Positions 10,014-19,253 of a DNA stretch of 36,988 nucleotides are shown piece after piece. Position numbers and translations under genes: made by a program. Every line of letters begins with the position of its first letter. Positions within the stretch are counted from its first letter, which is position 1. The stretch covers positions 1 to 36,988 of the forward strand of contig JAIPDY010000002.1 in assembly GCA_021737445.1 (NCBI GenBank), written 5' to 3'. The DNA is from Desulfotignum sp. Its GTDB lineage: Bacteria; Desulfobacterota; Desulfobacteria; Desulfobacterales; Desulfobacteraceae. The notes under the pieces are model-generated. The model did no database searches and had not been told where the DNA came from. It worked only from the letters and a program-made list of their open reading frames with translations.

Positions 10014-11023
10014 GCACACAAACAAGAAGAAAAGAGAGGATCGACCGGGGAATCAAGGTCCGGTCCGATGGGCTGTATGCATTGATGTCCTGGCGGGAGA
10101 TGGCCTACCTGATCGCCCCCCGGTTCATTCTGATTGCAGGGCTGCTGGCGTTGCCGTTTCTCATGCCGGGCCTTTACTGGCAGCGGGTCATCTCCATTGT
10201 CTGCATCTATGCCATGGTGGCGTTGAGTTTTGATTTTCTGGCCCATTATGTGGGACTGGTCTGTCTGGGCGGCGCTTTTTTCATCGGCACCGGGGGATAT
10301 ATCGCCGGCATTTTCAATGCCTATTTCGGTTTTCCCCCGGTGGTGACCATTCCTCTGGCCGCCCTTGCCGGCGGCATTTTCTGCACCCTGCTGCTGCTGC
10401 CCTGCCTGCCTTTGAGAGGTGTGTATTTTGCCATTGTCACGTTGATGTATCCCTTGTTCATGGCCCGGATCATCGAGGCATTCGACCTGTTCGGCGGCAC
10501 GGACGGCATCCTGGGCATCGACAGCTTTCCTTCCGCATTTACAGAGCAGTATTTTGTGGTGGGGATCCTGCTGGTGTTCCTCTTCGGGCTGCGGCGGATC
10601 GTGACCACGGACATGGGGCTGATCTTCACGGCGGTGATGGACAATGACCAGGCCGTGCGGGCATCAGGCATCAATATCACCCATTACAAGGCCCTGGCCG
10701 TATTTATCGCCTCGGCCATGGGGTGCCTGGCCGGGGCCTGTCTCACCCATATCTACATGTGGTCTGGCATCTCCCAGTTTGCCCTGGATTTTTCCATCCT
10801 GCCCATTGCCGCCACGGTGATCGGCGGGGCCGGTACCCTGGTGGGTCCGGTGATCGGGTGTCTCATACTGGTGCCGGTGTCGGAACTGCTGCGCGATTTC
10901 GGTACCCTGCGCATTGTGTTTTACGCCACACTGCTGGTGGCATTCATATTGTTCCGCAGCGACGGCATCATGGCGTTTGCCAAAAGAAAATATGAACAGA
11001 CTGAAAGGTGGACCCGGATATGA
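10010..11023 (+). CDS. livM: Branched-chain amino acid-type ABC transporter permease (LivM family)
   Basis: ORF 9815-11023 trimmed to ATG 10010 (ATGA overlap with livH); 'IYAMVALSFDFLAHYVGLVCLGGAFFIGTGGYIAGIF'. Confidence 0.9.
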   Translation: MSTQTRRKERIDRGIKVRSDGLYALMSWREMAYLIAPRFILIAGLLALPFLMPGLYWQRVISIVCIYAMVALSFDFLAHYVGLVCLGGAFFIGTGGYIAGIFNAYFGFPPVVTIPLAALAGGIFCTLLLLPCLPLRGVYFAIVTLMYPLFMARIIEAFDLFGGTDGILGIDSFPSAFTEQYFVVGILLVFLFGLRRIVTTDMGLIFTAVMDNDQAVRASGINITHYKALAVFIASAMGCLAGACLTHIYMWSGISQFALDFSILPIAATVIGGAGTLVGPVIGCLILVPVSELLRDFGTLRIVFYATLLVAFILFRSDGIMAFAKRKYEQTERWTRI

Positions 11024-11823
11024 GCAAGCAAACCAGACAGGACCAGCCCATTTTGCGCATGGAAAATGTTTCCAAGGTGTTCGGCGGAGTCACCGCATTA
11101 AAACATGTTGACCTGGATGTGTATGAAGGGGATGTCTTAGGCATCATCGGTCCCAACGGGTCCGGCAAAACCACCATTGTCAATTCCATTACCGGGTTTA
11201 TCACCCTGACATCGGGCCGGATCTATTTCAAGGGAGAAGATATTACCGGGAAAAAAGCCCATAAAATTGCGGATATGGGGATAACCCGAACCTTCCAGAT
11301 CATGCGGCCCTACTACAGCCTGCCGGCATTCAAAAACCTGGTGATCCCGCTGTTTTCCCCCAGGGCCAAGCGTACCGGCGGATGGCGGGGCGGCGGAACA
11401 CTTGGTGACCGCAAGACCATTGCCATTGATATCCTGGAGGAAATCGGATTTGAAAGGGACTCTTATATCCCCTTTAAAACCACCTCCACTTTGCCCACAG
11501 GATACCTGAAGCGCCTGGAGCTGGCACGGTGCCTGGCGCTTCAGCCGGAGGTCATCATCTGTGACGAGATATTTTCAGGACTTTCCATGAGTGAAATCGC
11601 CTCCATGGTACCCTTGATAGAACGGCTCCAGGATGAAGGCATCACCATTGTGATGATCGAACACCGCCTGCGGGAACTGTTCCAGGTGGCCAACCGGATC
11701 ATGGTGCTCAATTTCGGGGAAAAACTGGTGGAAGGCGCCCCTGATGATGTCATGGCGGACGAACGGGTCAAGGAAGCCTATTTCGGATCTGAAAAAATGG
11801 AGGAGGTCATGACATATGCTTGA
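11020..11823 (+). CDS. livG: ABC transporter ATP-binding protein (LivG family)
   Basis: Walker A 'GPNGSGKTT', 'MIEHRLRELFQVANRIMVLNFGEKL'; ATGA overlap with livM. Confidence 0.9.
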   Translation: MSKQTRQDQPILRMENVSKVFGGVTALKHVDLDVYEGDVLGIIGPNGSGKTTIVNSITGFITLTSGRIYFKGEDITGKKAHKIADMGITRTFQIMRPYYSLPAFKNLVIPLFSPRAKRTGGWRGGGTLGDRKTIAIDILEEIGFERDSYIPFKTTSTLPTGYLKRLELARCLALQPEVIICDEIFSGLSMSEIASMVPLIERLQDEGITIVMIEHRLRELFQVANRIMVLNFGEKLVEGAPDDVMADERVKEAYFGSEKMEEVMTYA

Positions 11824-12565
11824 AGCCACGGATCTCATGGTGTTTTACGAAAACATGCTGGCATTGAACAACATCAGCATCTTTTGCCGGGACAACCAGA
11901 TAGTGGGGGTTTTCGGTGCCAATTCCGCAGGCAAATCCACCCTGATGTATTCGCTTTCCGGCATTATGCTGGATATCCGGAAAAAAGAAAAAATGTCCGG
12001 GGGCGAGCGGATCACCCTTACCGGACAGCTCTTGTTCCAGGGGCAGGACATCATGGACATGAAACCCAGCAGCCGTGCCCGGGCCGGAATTGTACTCTGT
12101 CCGGAACGCCGGCGCCTGTTTAAGGAAAGCTCTGTCATGGAAAACCTGCGCATCGGCGGGTATCTGGCCACCAAAGCACAGGCAAAGGTCAGTCTGGAGT
12201 TTGTCATGGCCCTGTTCCCTGCCCTGACACGGCTGCAGAAACGCCTGGCCGGTTTCTTAAGCGGCGGTGAACAGCAGATGGTGGCCATCGGCCGGGCCCT
12301 CATGGCCCAGCCCAGGGTTTTGCTGCTGGATGAACCCCTGCTGGGACTAAGCCCGCTGATGCAGGCCACATTGATCAGGGCCGTCAAAAAGATCCAGGAG
12401 GAAAGCGACATCTCCATCATCGTGGCCGAGCAGTATGCCAGACCGGTGTTTCCAATAGTAGATTACGCCTATATCCTGGAAAACGGGGCCGCAGTCATGG
12501 AAGGCACCAGAGAAGAACTCATGGACAACCCGGATGTAAAATCCGCCTATTTTGGCGTGTCATAA
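11816..12565 (+). CDS. livF: ABC transporter ATP-binding protein (LivF family)
   Basis: 'GANSAGKSTLMYSLSG', 'LSGGEQQMVAIGRALMAQPRVLLLDEPLLGLSPL'. Confidence 0.9.
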   Translation: MLEATDLMVFYENMLALNNISIFCRDNQIVGVFGANSAGKSTLMYSLSGIMLDIRKKEKMSGGERITLTGQLLFQGQDIMDMKPSSRARAGIVLCPERRRLFKESSVMENLRIGGYLATKAQAKVSLEFVMALFPALTRLQKRLAGFLSGGEQQMVAIGRALMAQPRVLLLDEPLLGLSPLMQATLIRAVKKIQEESDISIIVAEQYARPVFPIVDYAYILENGAAVMEGTREELMDNPDVKSAYFGVS

Positions 12566-12577
12566 TAAGGAGTACCA

Positions 12578-14236
12578 ATGGTCGATACAATACCCCTTGA
12601 AAAAGAACTGTCCTATTCCAGGTTCGATCTGATGAGCGACACCTACCCGGACAACACCGCTGTGGTATACCTGGGAGAACGCTTCTCCTACCGCCGGCTG
12701 CGGGATATGAGTGAACGGTTTGCCGGAGGCCTGCAATCTATCGGGGTGGGCAAAGGCGACAAGGTGCTCTTGTATATCCCCAACTGCATCCAGTGGATCG
12801 TCTCCTTTCTGGGCATCCAGAAGGCAGGAGCGGTCATGGTTCCTGTGTCACCCATCTATACCTCCCATGAAATCGCCTATATGATCAAGGATTCCGGTGC
12901 AAAAACCATTATCTGCATGGACACCAATTACGGGTATGTCCAGGAAACCTTTGGCCAGACCGGTTTGAAAAAGGCTGTTGTCACCAATCTTATGGATCTT
13001 CTGCCGGTGTGGAAGCGTGTCATGGGGATGATCCTGGACAAGGTGCCGTCGGGCCGGGTGACCTATGATGACAAAGTGGTGCCATTTACATCCCTGCTCA
13101 AGGCATCTCCCATTACAGACAAGCCGGTCCTCGATCCTGTGACAGACCTGTCCTATATCCTTTACACCGGCGGGACAACCGGGTTTCCCAAGGGGGTACC
13201 GGGCAACCATATCGGCGCCACCTCCTATATCAATGATGTCACCTTTGATGTGGCAGGGGAACACCTCAAGGAGGGCGAGGATGTGTATATCGCCATCAAC
13301 CCGCTGTTCCACATCATGGCCCTGGGGTTTTTCATGGCCATCGGCCTGAACAAGGGCAACATGGTGGTGCTCATGCCCCAGCCCCAGGTGGATGCCATCC
13401 TGGAATCCATCCAGCAGTACCGGGTCCGGTGGTTTCTCGGGGTGCCGGCCCTGTACCGCATGATCCTGGAGAACGACCGGCTGGACCAGTATGACCTGTC
13501 CTCTCTGCAATATTGTTTCTGCGGCGGGGATGTACTGCCCGGCAAGGTGATGAACCGGTTCAAGCAGGCCTACGGCCTGCCCATTTACCAGGTGTACGGA
13601 TCCACGGAAGTAGGCCATGTGACCTACAGCAAAATCGGGTCTGAGCCCGCTTCCGGCTCCATTGGATATCCCTTGAAAAGCCGGGAATGCATGGTGGTGG
13701 ATCCGGTTACCCTGGAATGTGTGGAACACGGGGAGAGCGGAGAATTGTTTGTGTCTTCTCCCTATGCATTGAAAGAATATTACGGCAAGCCTGACGAAAC
13801 CCAAAAGACCTATATCAAGGTCAATGACAAGGTGTACTGCCGCATGGGGGACTATGTGTCCTGCCGGCCGGACGGCGAGCTGGTCTATATGGAACGGTCC
13901 GCTGATATCATCAAACACAAGGGATACCGGGTGTCTGCATCGGAGATAGAGGCGGTTCTCCAGGACCATCCCACGGTCATCAACGCCTGTGTCATAGGTG
14001 TGCCTGATGAAAAAACAGGGGAGCGCATCAAGGCCATTGTGGTGCTCAAGGAGGATGCCCGGGGCGTAGGAGGGGTGGAACTGATCAAATGGTGTGCCGA
14101 CCGGCTTGCCTCCTACAAGGTGCCGGGATATGTGGAATTCCGAGACATGCTGCCCAAATCCAAGGTGGGCAAGCTGCTGCGCCGGGAGGTCAGAGACAGT
14201 GAGGTGCGACGAATCACGGGAAAAACAGCAGGCTGA
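12578..14236 (+). CDS. AMP-dependent acyl-CoA synthetase/ligase
   Basis: AMP-binding motif 'YILYTGGTTGFPKGVPGNH', 'YGSTEVGH', C-terminal 'SADIIKHKGYRVSASEIE'; co-directional, 12 nt after livF. Confidence 0.92.
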   Translation: MVDTIPLEKELSYSRFDLMSDTYPDNTAVVYLGERFSYRRLRDMSERFAGGLQSIGVGKGDKVLLYIPNCIQWIVSFLGIQKAGAVMVPVSPIYTSHEIAYMIKDSGAKTIICMDTNYGYVQETFGQTGLKKAVVTNLMDLLPVWKRVMGMILDKVPSGRVTYDDKVVPFTSLLKASPITDKPVLDPVTDLSYILYTGGTTGFPKGVPGNHIGATSYINDVTFDVAGEHLKEGEDVYIAINPLFHIMALGFFMAIGLNKGNMVVLMPQPQVDAILESIQQYRVRWFLGVPALYRMILENDRLDQYDLSSLQYCFCGGDVLPGKVMNRFKQAYGLPIYQVYGSTEVGHVTYSKIGSEPASGSIGYPLKSRECMVVDPVTLECVEHGESGELFVSSPYALKEYYGKPDETQKTYIKVNDKVYCRMGDYVSCRPDGELVYMERSADIIKHKGYRVSASEIEAVLQDHPTVINACVIGVPDEKTGERIKAIVVLKEDARGVGGVELIKWCADRLASYKVPGYVEFRDMLPKSKVGKLLRREVRDSEVRRITGKTAG

Positions 14237-14269
14237 CACCATGACATGTATCTTTTGCCATAACCGGGT

Positions 14270-14697
14270 CCCGTGACAGCGCCTGCCTGCCCACGGAGAT
14301 CAATTTCAAGCCCTCCTGGTTCAAGGGCCGGGCCCACCATCTGTGCATCGTCAGAGACATCACCCGCCGGGTCGAGATGGAAAAAAAGAGCCGGAAAATG
14401 GAGCGCATGGCCTATATCGGGCATCTGACCGCATCTTTGTCCCACGAAATCAGAAACCCGTTGTCATCGGTGAAGATGAACCTGCAGATTTTAGGCAAAA
14501 ACAAGGCCTTTGCCGGCAATGACAAGCGGCGCCTGGCCATATCCGAGCGGGAGATCCACCGTCTGGAAACCATTCTCCAGCAGCTGGTGATCAACCTGCT
14601 GCTCAACGCCCTGGATTCTGTGGCGGACGGCGGCAAAATCATCATCACCACCGCTGCCCGGCATTGGATGCAGGTCACTGGACGACTTGCTTTATAA
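14270..14697 (+). pseudogene. Sensor histidine kinase remnant (PAS end + HisKA H-box fused to HATPase N-box by internal deletion)
   Basis: In-frame 'RDSACLPTEINFKPSWFKGRAHHLCIVRDITRRVEMEKKSRKMERMAYIGHLTASLSHEIRNPLSSVKMNLQIL...HRLETILQQ' joins directly to 'LVINLLLNALDSVADGGKIIITTAA', then a stop; the linker and the rest of HATPase_c are missing. Confidence 0.75.
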
Positions 14698-14743
14698 AAG
14701 CATACGTTGTAGGGTTATTTGAACCGGCAGAAAGGAAAAAAAG

Positions 14744-15475
14744 ATGGATCAGGACAAAAAAATTGCATTGCTCATCGATTGTGACAATGTAAGCCATAAA
14801 TCAATTGAGGGTGTGATCAATGAATTGTCAAAATATGGAAAAGTGAACATCAGACACGCCTATGGGAACTGGAAAAGCGACAGCATGAAAGGATGGGAGG
14901 AAAAACTTCATCCATACGCAATAAAACCTATTCAGCAATTTGTCTATACAACCGGGAAAAATGCTACAGATGCCGCAATGATAATAGATGCCATGGATCT
15001 GTTATATACCCAGAAAATAGATGCATTCGCCCTTATGACCAGTGACAGTGATTTTACTCCTCTTGTTATGAGAATACTGTCCAACGGCATAACGGTTTAC
15101 GGTTTTGGTGAGAAGAAAACACCGCCTCCGTTTGTCAAGGCATGTTCACAGTTTATATTTACTGAAAATCTGGAAACGGCAGAAGACGAAGAATATAAAT
15201 CATCGAAAAACGGAAATTCAAAAAAATCAAGAAATGAACTTCGGGGGGATACGGGACTGGTCAAATTATTGAGAACGGCGGTGGAGCAGTCTGCCGGGGA
15301 AGACGGCTGGTCACATCTTGGTCAGGTAGGTCAGTATATTTCCAACAACACCTCCTTTTCTCCGGTAAACTATGGATACAAAAAACTTGGAGAGCTGATA
15401 AGGGCCTGTGATTTATTCCAAATTCAAATGAGAAATGAAAATTCTGTCATGTACATCAAGGATAAAAAAAATTAA
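14744..15475 (+). CDS. NYN domain (LabA/PIN-like RNase) protein with C-terminal OST-HTH/LOTUS-type domain
   Basis: 'IALLIDCDNVSHKSIEGVINELSKYG', 'DAAMIIDAMDLLYTQKIDAFALMTSDSDFTPLVMRI', C-terminal 'LVKLLRTAVEQSAGEDGWSHLGQVGQYI...YKKLGELIRACDLFQI'. Confidence 0.85.
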   Translation: MDQDKKIALLIDCDNVSHKSIEGVINELSKYGKVNIRHAYGNWKSDSMKGWEEKLHPYAIKPIQQFVYTTGKNATDAAMIIDAMDLLYTQKIDAFALMTSDSDFTPLVMRILSNGITVYGFGEKKTPPPFVKACSQFIFTENLETAEDEEYKSSKNGNSKKSRNELRGDTGLVKLLRTAVEQSAGEDGWSHLGQVGQYISNNTSFSPVNYGYKKLGELIRACDLFQIQMRNENSVMYIKDKKN

Positions 15476-15498
15476 CTGAAACCGATCGGTGCCGGCAT

Positions 15499-15918
15499 CT
15501 ATTTTCTGAATTCATCCCATTTATAATCAATGAGTTCGAGCATCACCCCGTTCATTTTTCTGGGATGGATAAAGGAAAATTCGCAGTCACGGAACGGCCT
15601 GGCACCGCCGATAAACGGATAGTTTTTTTCTTCAAGCTCTGTCATGGCTTCTCTGGTGCTATCCACATTGAAACTTATGAGCATCACCCCTTCGCCCTTT
15701 TTTTCGATGAATTTTGCCACCTCCCCGTCCGGGGTCAAGGATTCCATGAGTTCAAAACCAACTTCTCCGAGCCAGTACCGCGCCACCTTTATCTTTTCAG
15801 ATGCATCAATATACACATCATCAGGCGAGGTTTTTCCCAGGACCGGTTCCCAAACCTTGCGGGCCTGATCCAGATCTTTCACTGCGATACAGATATGATC
15901 GATTTTGTTGATTTTCAA
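15499..15918 (-). CDS. VOC/glyoxalase-family protein, methylmalonyl-CoA epimerase-like
   Basis: 'INKIDHICIAVKDLDQARKVWEPVLG...HPRKMNGVMLELIDYK'; TTG start at 15918 with upstream GGGAGG favoured over ATG 15969. Confidence 0.75.
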   Translation of the reverse strand: MKINKIDHICIAVKDLDQARKVWEPVLGKTSPDDVYIDASEKIKVARYWLGEVGFELMESLTPDGEVAKFIEKKGEGVMLISFNVDSTREAMTELEEKNYPFIGGARPFRDCEFSFIHPRKMNGVMLELIDYKWDEFRK

Positions 15919-15941
15919 TTCATGCCTCCCGGCAAAAAAGT

Positions 15942-16397
15942 TCATCCGATATGCGGGTTCAGGGTCCACTTGATGAACCAGCCCTTTTCATCACGGTCCA
16001 GGCACACAATGCCGGAATTCTGAAACCGGATCACCCGCAGTTCAAGATTTTCGGCCGTCAGAAATGACACCAGCCGCTCCATATAAGGCAGATGTCCCAC
16101 AATCATCCTGTTTGACTCAGGATCGATCCGGGATCCCAGATCGGTGACATCATCCAGCGGACCAATGCCGTCTGCTTTTTCCAACGGCGGATTCACTTTC
16201 AGGATATCCTTGAAAATCTGTGCAGTCTGCTCGGCCCGGGCCTTGCCGCTGTGCACGATTTTTGACACCGGCACCTGATACATCAGGGCCACGTCGGCAA
16301 TTTTCATGGTTTCCTGCCGGCCTATGTCAGACAACCCCTTTGCCGGATCTTTTTCCTTTGACAGGCTTTGCCCGTGCTGTACCAGATAGACAGCCAT
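15942..16397 (-). CDS. Histidine phosphatase family protein (SixA-like)
   Basis: ORF trimmed to ATG 16397: 'MAVYLVQHGQSLSKEKDPAKGLSDIGRQE...IVHSGKARAEQTAQIF...MIVGHLPYMERLVSFL'. Confidence 0.82.
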   Translation of the reverse strand: MAVYLVQHGQSLSKEKDPAKGLSDIGRQETMKIADVALMYQVPVSKIVHSGKARAEQTAQIFKDILKVNPPLEKADGIGPLDDVTDLGSRIDPESNRMIVGHLPYMERLVSFLTAENLELRVIRFQNSGIVCLDRDEKGWFIKWTLNPHIG

Positions 16398-16589
16398 GAG
16401 AACCTCCCTTCTTTTGTCAGTTGTCACAGTTTTGACAATATTATCTGGTTCTCCGATACATGGCAAGTGTTGTGTTTGCCATGGATGGACCTTGCCCGGG
16501 ATATTCATGATTTTCTGAAATGGCTTTACAGGCATTGAAAATGCTGATAAGCAGTTTTCAATATTTTCTTGACTTGGGAGACGTCACCG

Positions 16590-17441
16590 ATGAAAAAAAA
16601 TAAATACGCTGATCCCTTTCTTGAAAAACAGCTGGCCAGAAAAGAATTCCCCCGGTCCAGCCGGTACGACACCGACTGGATCCTGGACAATCAGATGGGG
16701 CCCAATGCGGTATGGCTGGCAGAATGCCTGTGTGAGGCCCTGCCCCTGGAACCGGGCATGCGGGTTTTGGATCTGGGGTGCGGCCGGGCCCTGACCAGTA
16801 TTTTTCTGGCAAAGGAGTTTGACGTACAGGTGTGGGCCACGGACCTGTGGATCACACCGGACCACAACTGGCAGCGGGCCGTCAAGGCGAAGGTTGCCGA
16901 CAAGGTATTTCCCCTGCGGTCGGAGGCCCATGCACTGCCCTATCCGGCAGGGTTCTTCGATGCAGTGGTGTCCATCGATGCCTACCAGTATTTTGGCACC
17001 GATGTGCTGTATCTGGATTACCTGAGCCGGTTTCTTAAACCCGGTGGGATGCTGGGGGTTGTGATGCCGGCGTTGATGCAGGAGATGGGAGATGTCATCC
17101 CTGAACATCTGACCCGGCCCCAGGCCAACGGCAAGGTGTTCTGGGAAGATGGGTGCCGCAGCTTTAAAACAGCTGACTGGTGGCAGAAATTGTGGGAAGG
17201 CGACAGCAGCGTCACCGATGTCCGGATGGAGATTTTGCCCGATGGCTGGCGCTTTTGGCGGGATTTTGAAACCGCCCTTGAGATGGCCGACAAAAGCATT
17301 TTCCCGTCTGATGCCCAGGCCCTGGACCTGGATCAGGGGCGGTATATCGGGTTTGTCCGGGGGATGGCCCGGCGGACCCGGACCGAATCCATGAACCTGT
17401 ATGACCCTGCCATCAGTGCCCGGGTGGGAGTGGACCAGTAG
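16590..17441 (+). CDS. SAM-dependent class I methyltransferase
   Basis: 'GMRVLDLGCGRALTSIFLAKEFDVQVWATDLWI'; 'DAVVSIDAYQYFGTDVLYLDYLSRFLKPGG'. Confidence 0.85.
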   Translation: MKKNKYADPFLEKQLARKEFPRSSRYDTDWILDNQMGPNAVWLAECLCEALPLEPGMRVLDLGCGRALTSIFLAKEFDVQVWATDLWITPDHNWQRAVKAKVADKVFPLRSEAHALPYPAGFFDAVVSIDAYQYFGTDVLYLDYLSRFLKPGGMLGVVMPALMQEMGDVIPEHLTRPQANGKVFWEDGCRSFKTADWWQKLWEGDSSVTDVRMEILPDGWRFWRDFETALEMADKSIFPSDAQALDLDQGRYIGFVRGMARRTRTESMNLYDPAISARVGVDQ

Positions 17442-17477
17442 CCGGACCGGAATCTGGGCATCAAAGGAGGCAGAAAA

Positions 17478-18137
17478 ATGAAACAGATCATTGAAAATAT
17501 CTGGCATGTGGGCGACAGCGGCTGTGCTGTCTATCTGGTGGATACCCGAAGCGATGCAGGGCTGGTGCTGATCGATGCCGGCATGGACCTGGAGATGATC
17601 AGGGACATTGCGGTTAACGGCCTGGGATTTGAAGATATCCGGCACTGTATCCTGACCCACTGCCATATTGACCATACTGCGGTATGTGCCGGATTGTCGC
17701 GGGATCTGCCGGGACTTCGTTTTTATGCCCATGCACTGGATGCACCCCCCATTGAAGAATCCGGCCATGACGGGCGCACCGCCGCCGGCTGGTATGGCAT
17801 CACCTACGAACCGGTCTCCCTGTATAGACAATTTGATGCTGACACTGTGCTGACTCTCGGAAGGATGGACTTTCAGTGCCTGCACATCCCCGGACATACA
17901 CCGGGATCCATTGCCGTAATGGTGGAGTCCGCCGGCAAAAAGGTGCTGTTCGGCCAGGACCTACACGGTCCTTTCAGCGACGATTTTTTCTCAGACCTTG
18001 CTGATTACAAAAAATCCATGGACAGGCTGCTGGCGCTGGATGCTGATATTCTGTGCGAAGGGCATTTCGGCATTTTTCAGCCAAAGGAGCGGATGCGGGA
18101 ATTTATCAAGGAACACCGGGAGAGAAACCTGCGCTGA
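17478..18137 (+). CDS. MBL-fold metallo-hydrolase
   Basis: 'ILTHCHIDHTAVC' (HxHxDH-like), 'LHIPGHTPGSIAVMVE', 'LFGQDLHGPF'. Confidence 0.88.
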   Translation: MKQIIENIWHVGDSGCAVYLVDTRSDAGLVLIDAGMDLEMIRDIAVNGLGFEDIRHCILTHCHIDHTAVCAGLSRDLPGLRFYAHALDAPPIEESGHDGRTAAGWYGITYEPVSLYRQFDADTVLTLGRMDFQCLHIPGHTPGSIAVMVESAGKKVLFGQDLHGPFSDDFFSDLADYKKSMDRLLALDADILCEGHFGIFQPKERMREFIKEHRERNLR

Positions 18138-18311
18138 ATTTCAAACTGTAAAAAACACCCGGGTTCGAATCTGCTGCTCAATTTTTTCAGCGATTTATTG
18201 GCAGTGAAGTGCCTTAGAAGATGGGATTACTTGCCGATTGACATGGAAACAGGATATCTGGTACAATGCGAATCTGTCAAATAACCTGATGAGGCGCACA
18301 ACGACCCCCAT

Positions 18312-19253
18312 ATGAAACAGATCTTTATAATTTTGATGTTGCTGTCCTTTGCATATGTTCTGGAGGGCAACGAAACTGTCAGCCCGCCACTGCCTTTGCC
18401 GCTGGGAGTGAATCCGGCATCTGTCAGACCACTGGTTGACCTGGTGGATAACCATATGCAGGATCAGCTGTTGCAGCGGCTGAACCAGACCCCCCTGTGG
18501 AAAAAACTGATCCGTGAAAAGAAAATGACAGTGGGACTGGTTGATTTGGCGAATCCGTCAGAAATACGCTATGCAGGGGTGAATGGAAACGAGATGATCT
18601 ACGCGGCCAGTCTTCCCAAAATTGCGATTCTTCTGACCGCGTTTCACTGTTTTGAAAACCGGACACTCGAGCAGACCCCTGAAGTGACCAGGGACCTGCA
18701 TCTCATGATCCGGGCATCAGACAACCAGGCTGCCACCCGTATGATCGAAAGGCTTGGCATGGAACAGATTCAACAGGTTCTAACCCTGAACAGGTATGAC
18801 TTTTACGATGCGGCCCGGGGCGGGGGACTCTGGGTCGGCAAGGAATATGCCAGAACAGGCCGGCGCCTGCCTGAACCGATCAAGGGCTTGAGCCATGCGG
18901 CCAACGCGAGCCAGGTCTGCCGGTTTTACTACCAGCTGGCCATGGGAAAGCTGATCAACCGGGAAAGAAGCAGGGAGATGCTGGAAATCATGGTGAACCC
19001 AGGGATTGAACACAAGTTTGTCAAAACCCTCAAAAAAACCATGCCACAGGCCCTGGTTTTCAGAAAGTCCGGCACATGGAAAACATGGCATTCCGACTCG
19101 GTCCTGGTCTGGGGGCCTGAATGGCGGCGGTATATTGCCGTGGCACTGATTGACAATCCGAACGGGGAAACCATTCTTCGAAAACTGATCCCTGAACTTG
19201 AAGCGGTACTCAGTGAAACGGCCGCTCACAGGCATGCAGCCCGGCGTTCATGA
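18312..19253 (+). CDS. Exported serine hydrolase, class A beta-lactamase/PBP-like fold
   Basis: N-terminal hydrophobic leader; 'AASLPKIAILLTAF' (SxxK), 'IRASDNQAATRMI' (SDN), 'FRKSGTW' (KSG); ATGA overlap with next gene. Confidence 0.82.
   Translation: MKQIFIILMLLSFAYVLEGNETVSPPLPLPLGVNPASVRPLVDLVDNHMQDQLLQRLNQTPLWKKLIREKKMTVGLVDLANPSEIRYAGVNGNEMIYAASLPKIAILLTAFHCFENRTLEQTPEVTRDLHLMIRASDNQAATRMIERLGMEQIQQVLTLNRYDFYDAARGGGLWVGKEYARTGRRLPEPIKGLSHAANASQVCRFYYQLAMGKLINRERSREMLEIMVNPGIEHKFVKTLKKTMPQALVFRKSGTWKTWHSDSVLVWGPEWRRYIAVALIDNPNGETILRKLIPELEAVLSETAAHRHAARRS

Noticed and set aside
8826-10025. 399-aa antisense ORF opposite the liv genes
   Set aside because: Shadow ORF with His/Gln-rich composition; the sense strand is a clear SBP plus permease
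12848-14242. 464-aa antisense ORF opposite the acyl-CoA ligase
   Set aside because: His/Gln/Gly-rich shadow ORF typical of GC-rich coding sequence; the sense strand has clear AMP-ligase motifs
16584-17897. 437-aa antisense ORF opposite methyltransferase and MBL genes
   Set aside because: Spans two well-supported sense genes; low-complexity His/Pro/Gln composition and no domain signal
18158-18185. tRNA T-arm-like GGGTTCGAATC, possible tRNA fragment or att site
   Set aside because: Flanking bases do not form the 5-bp T stem (CCGGG versus CTGCT) and no cloverleaf or integrase is nearby
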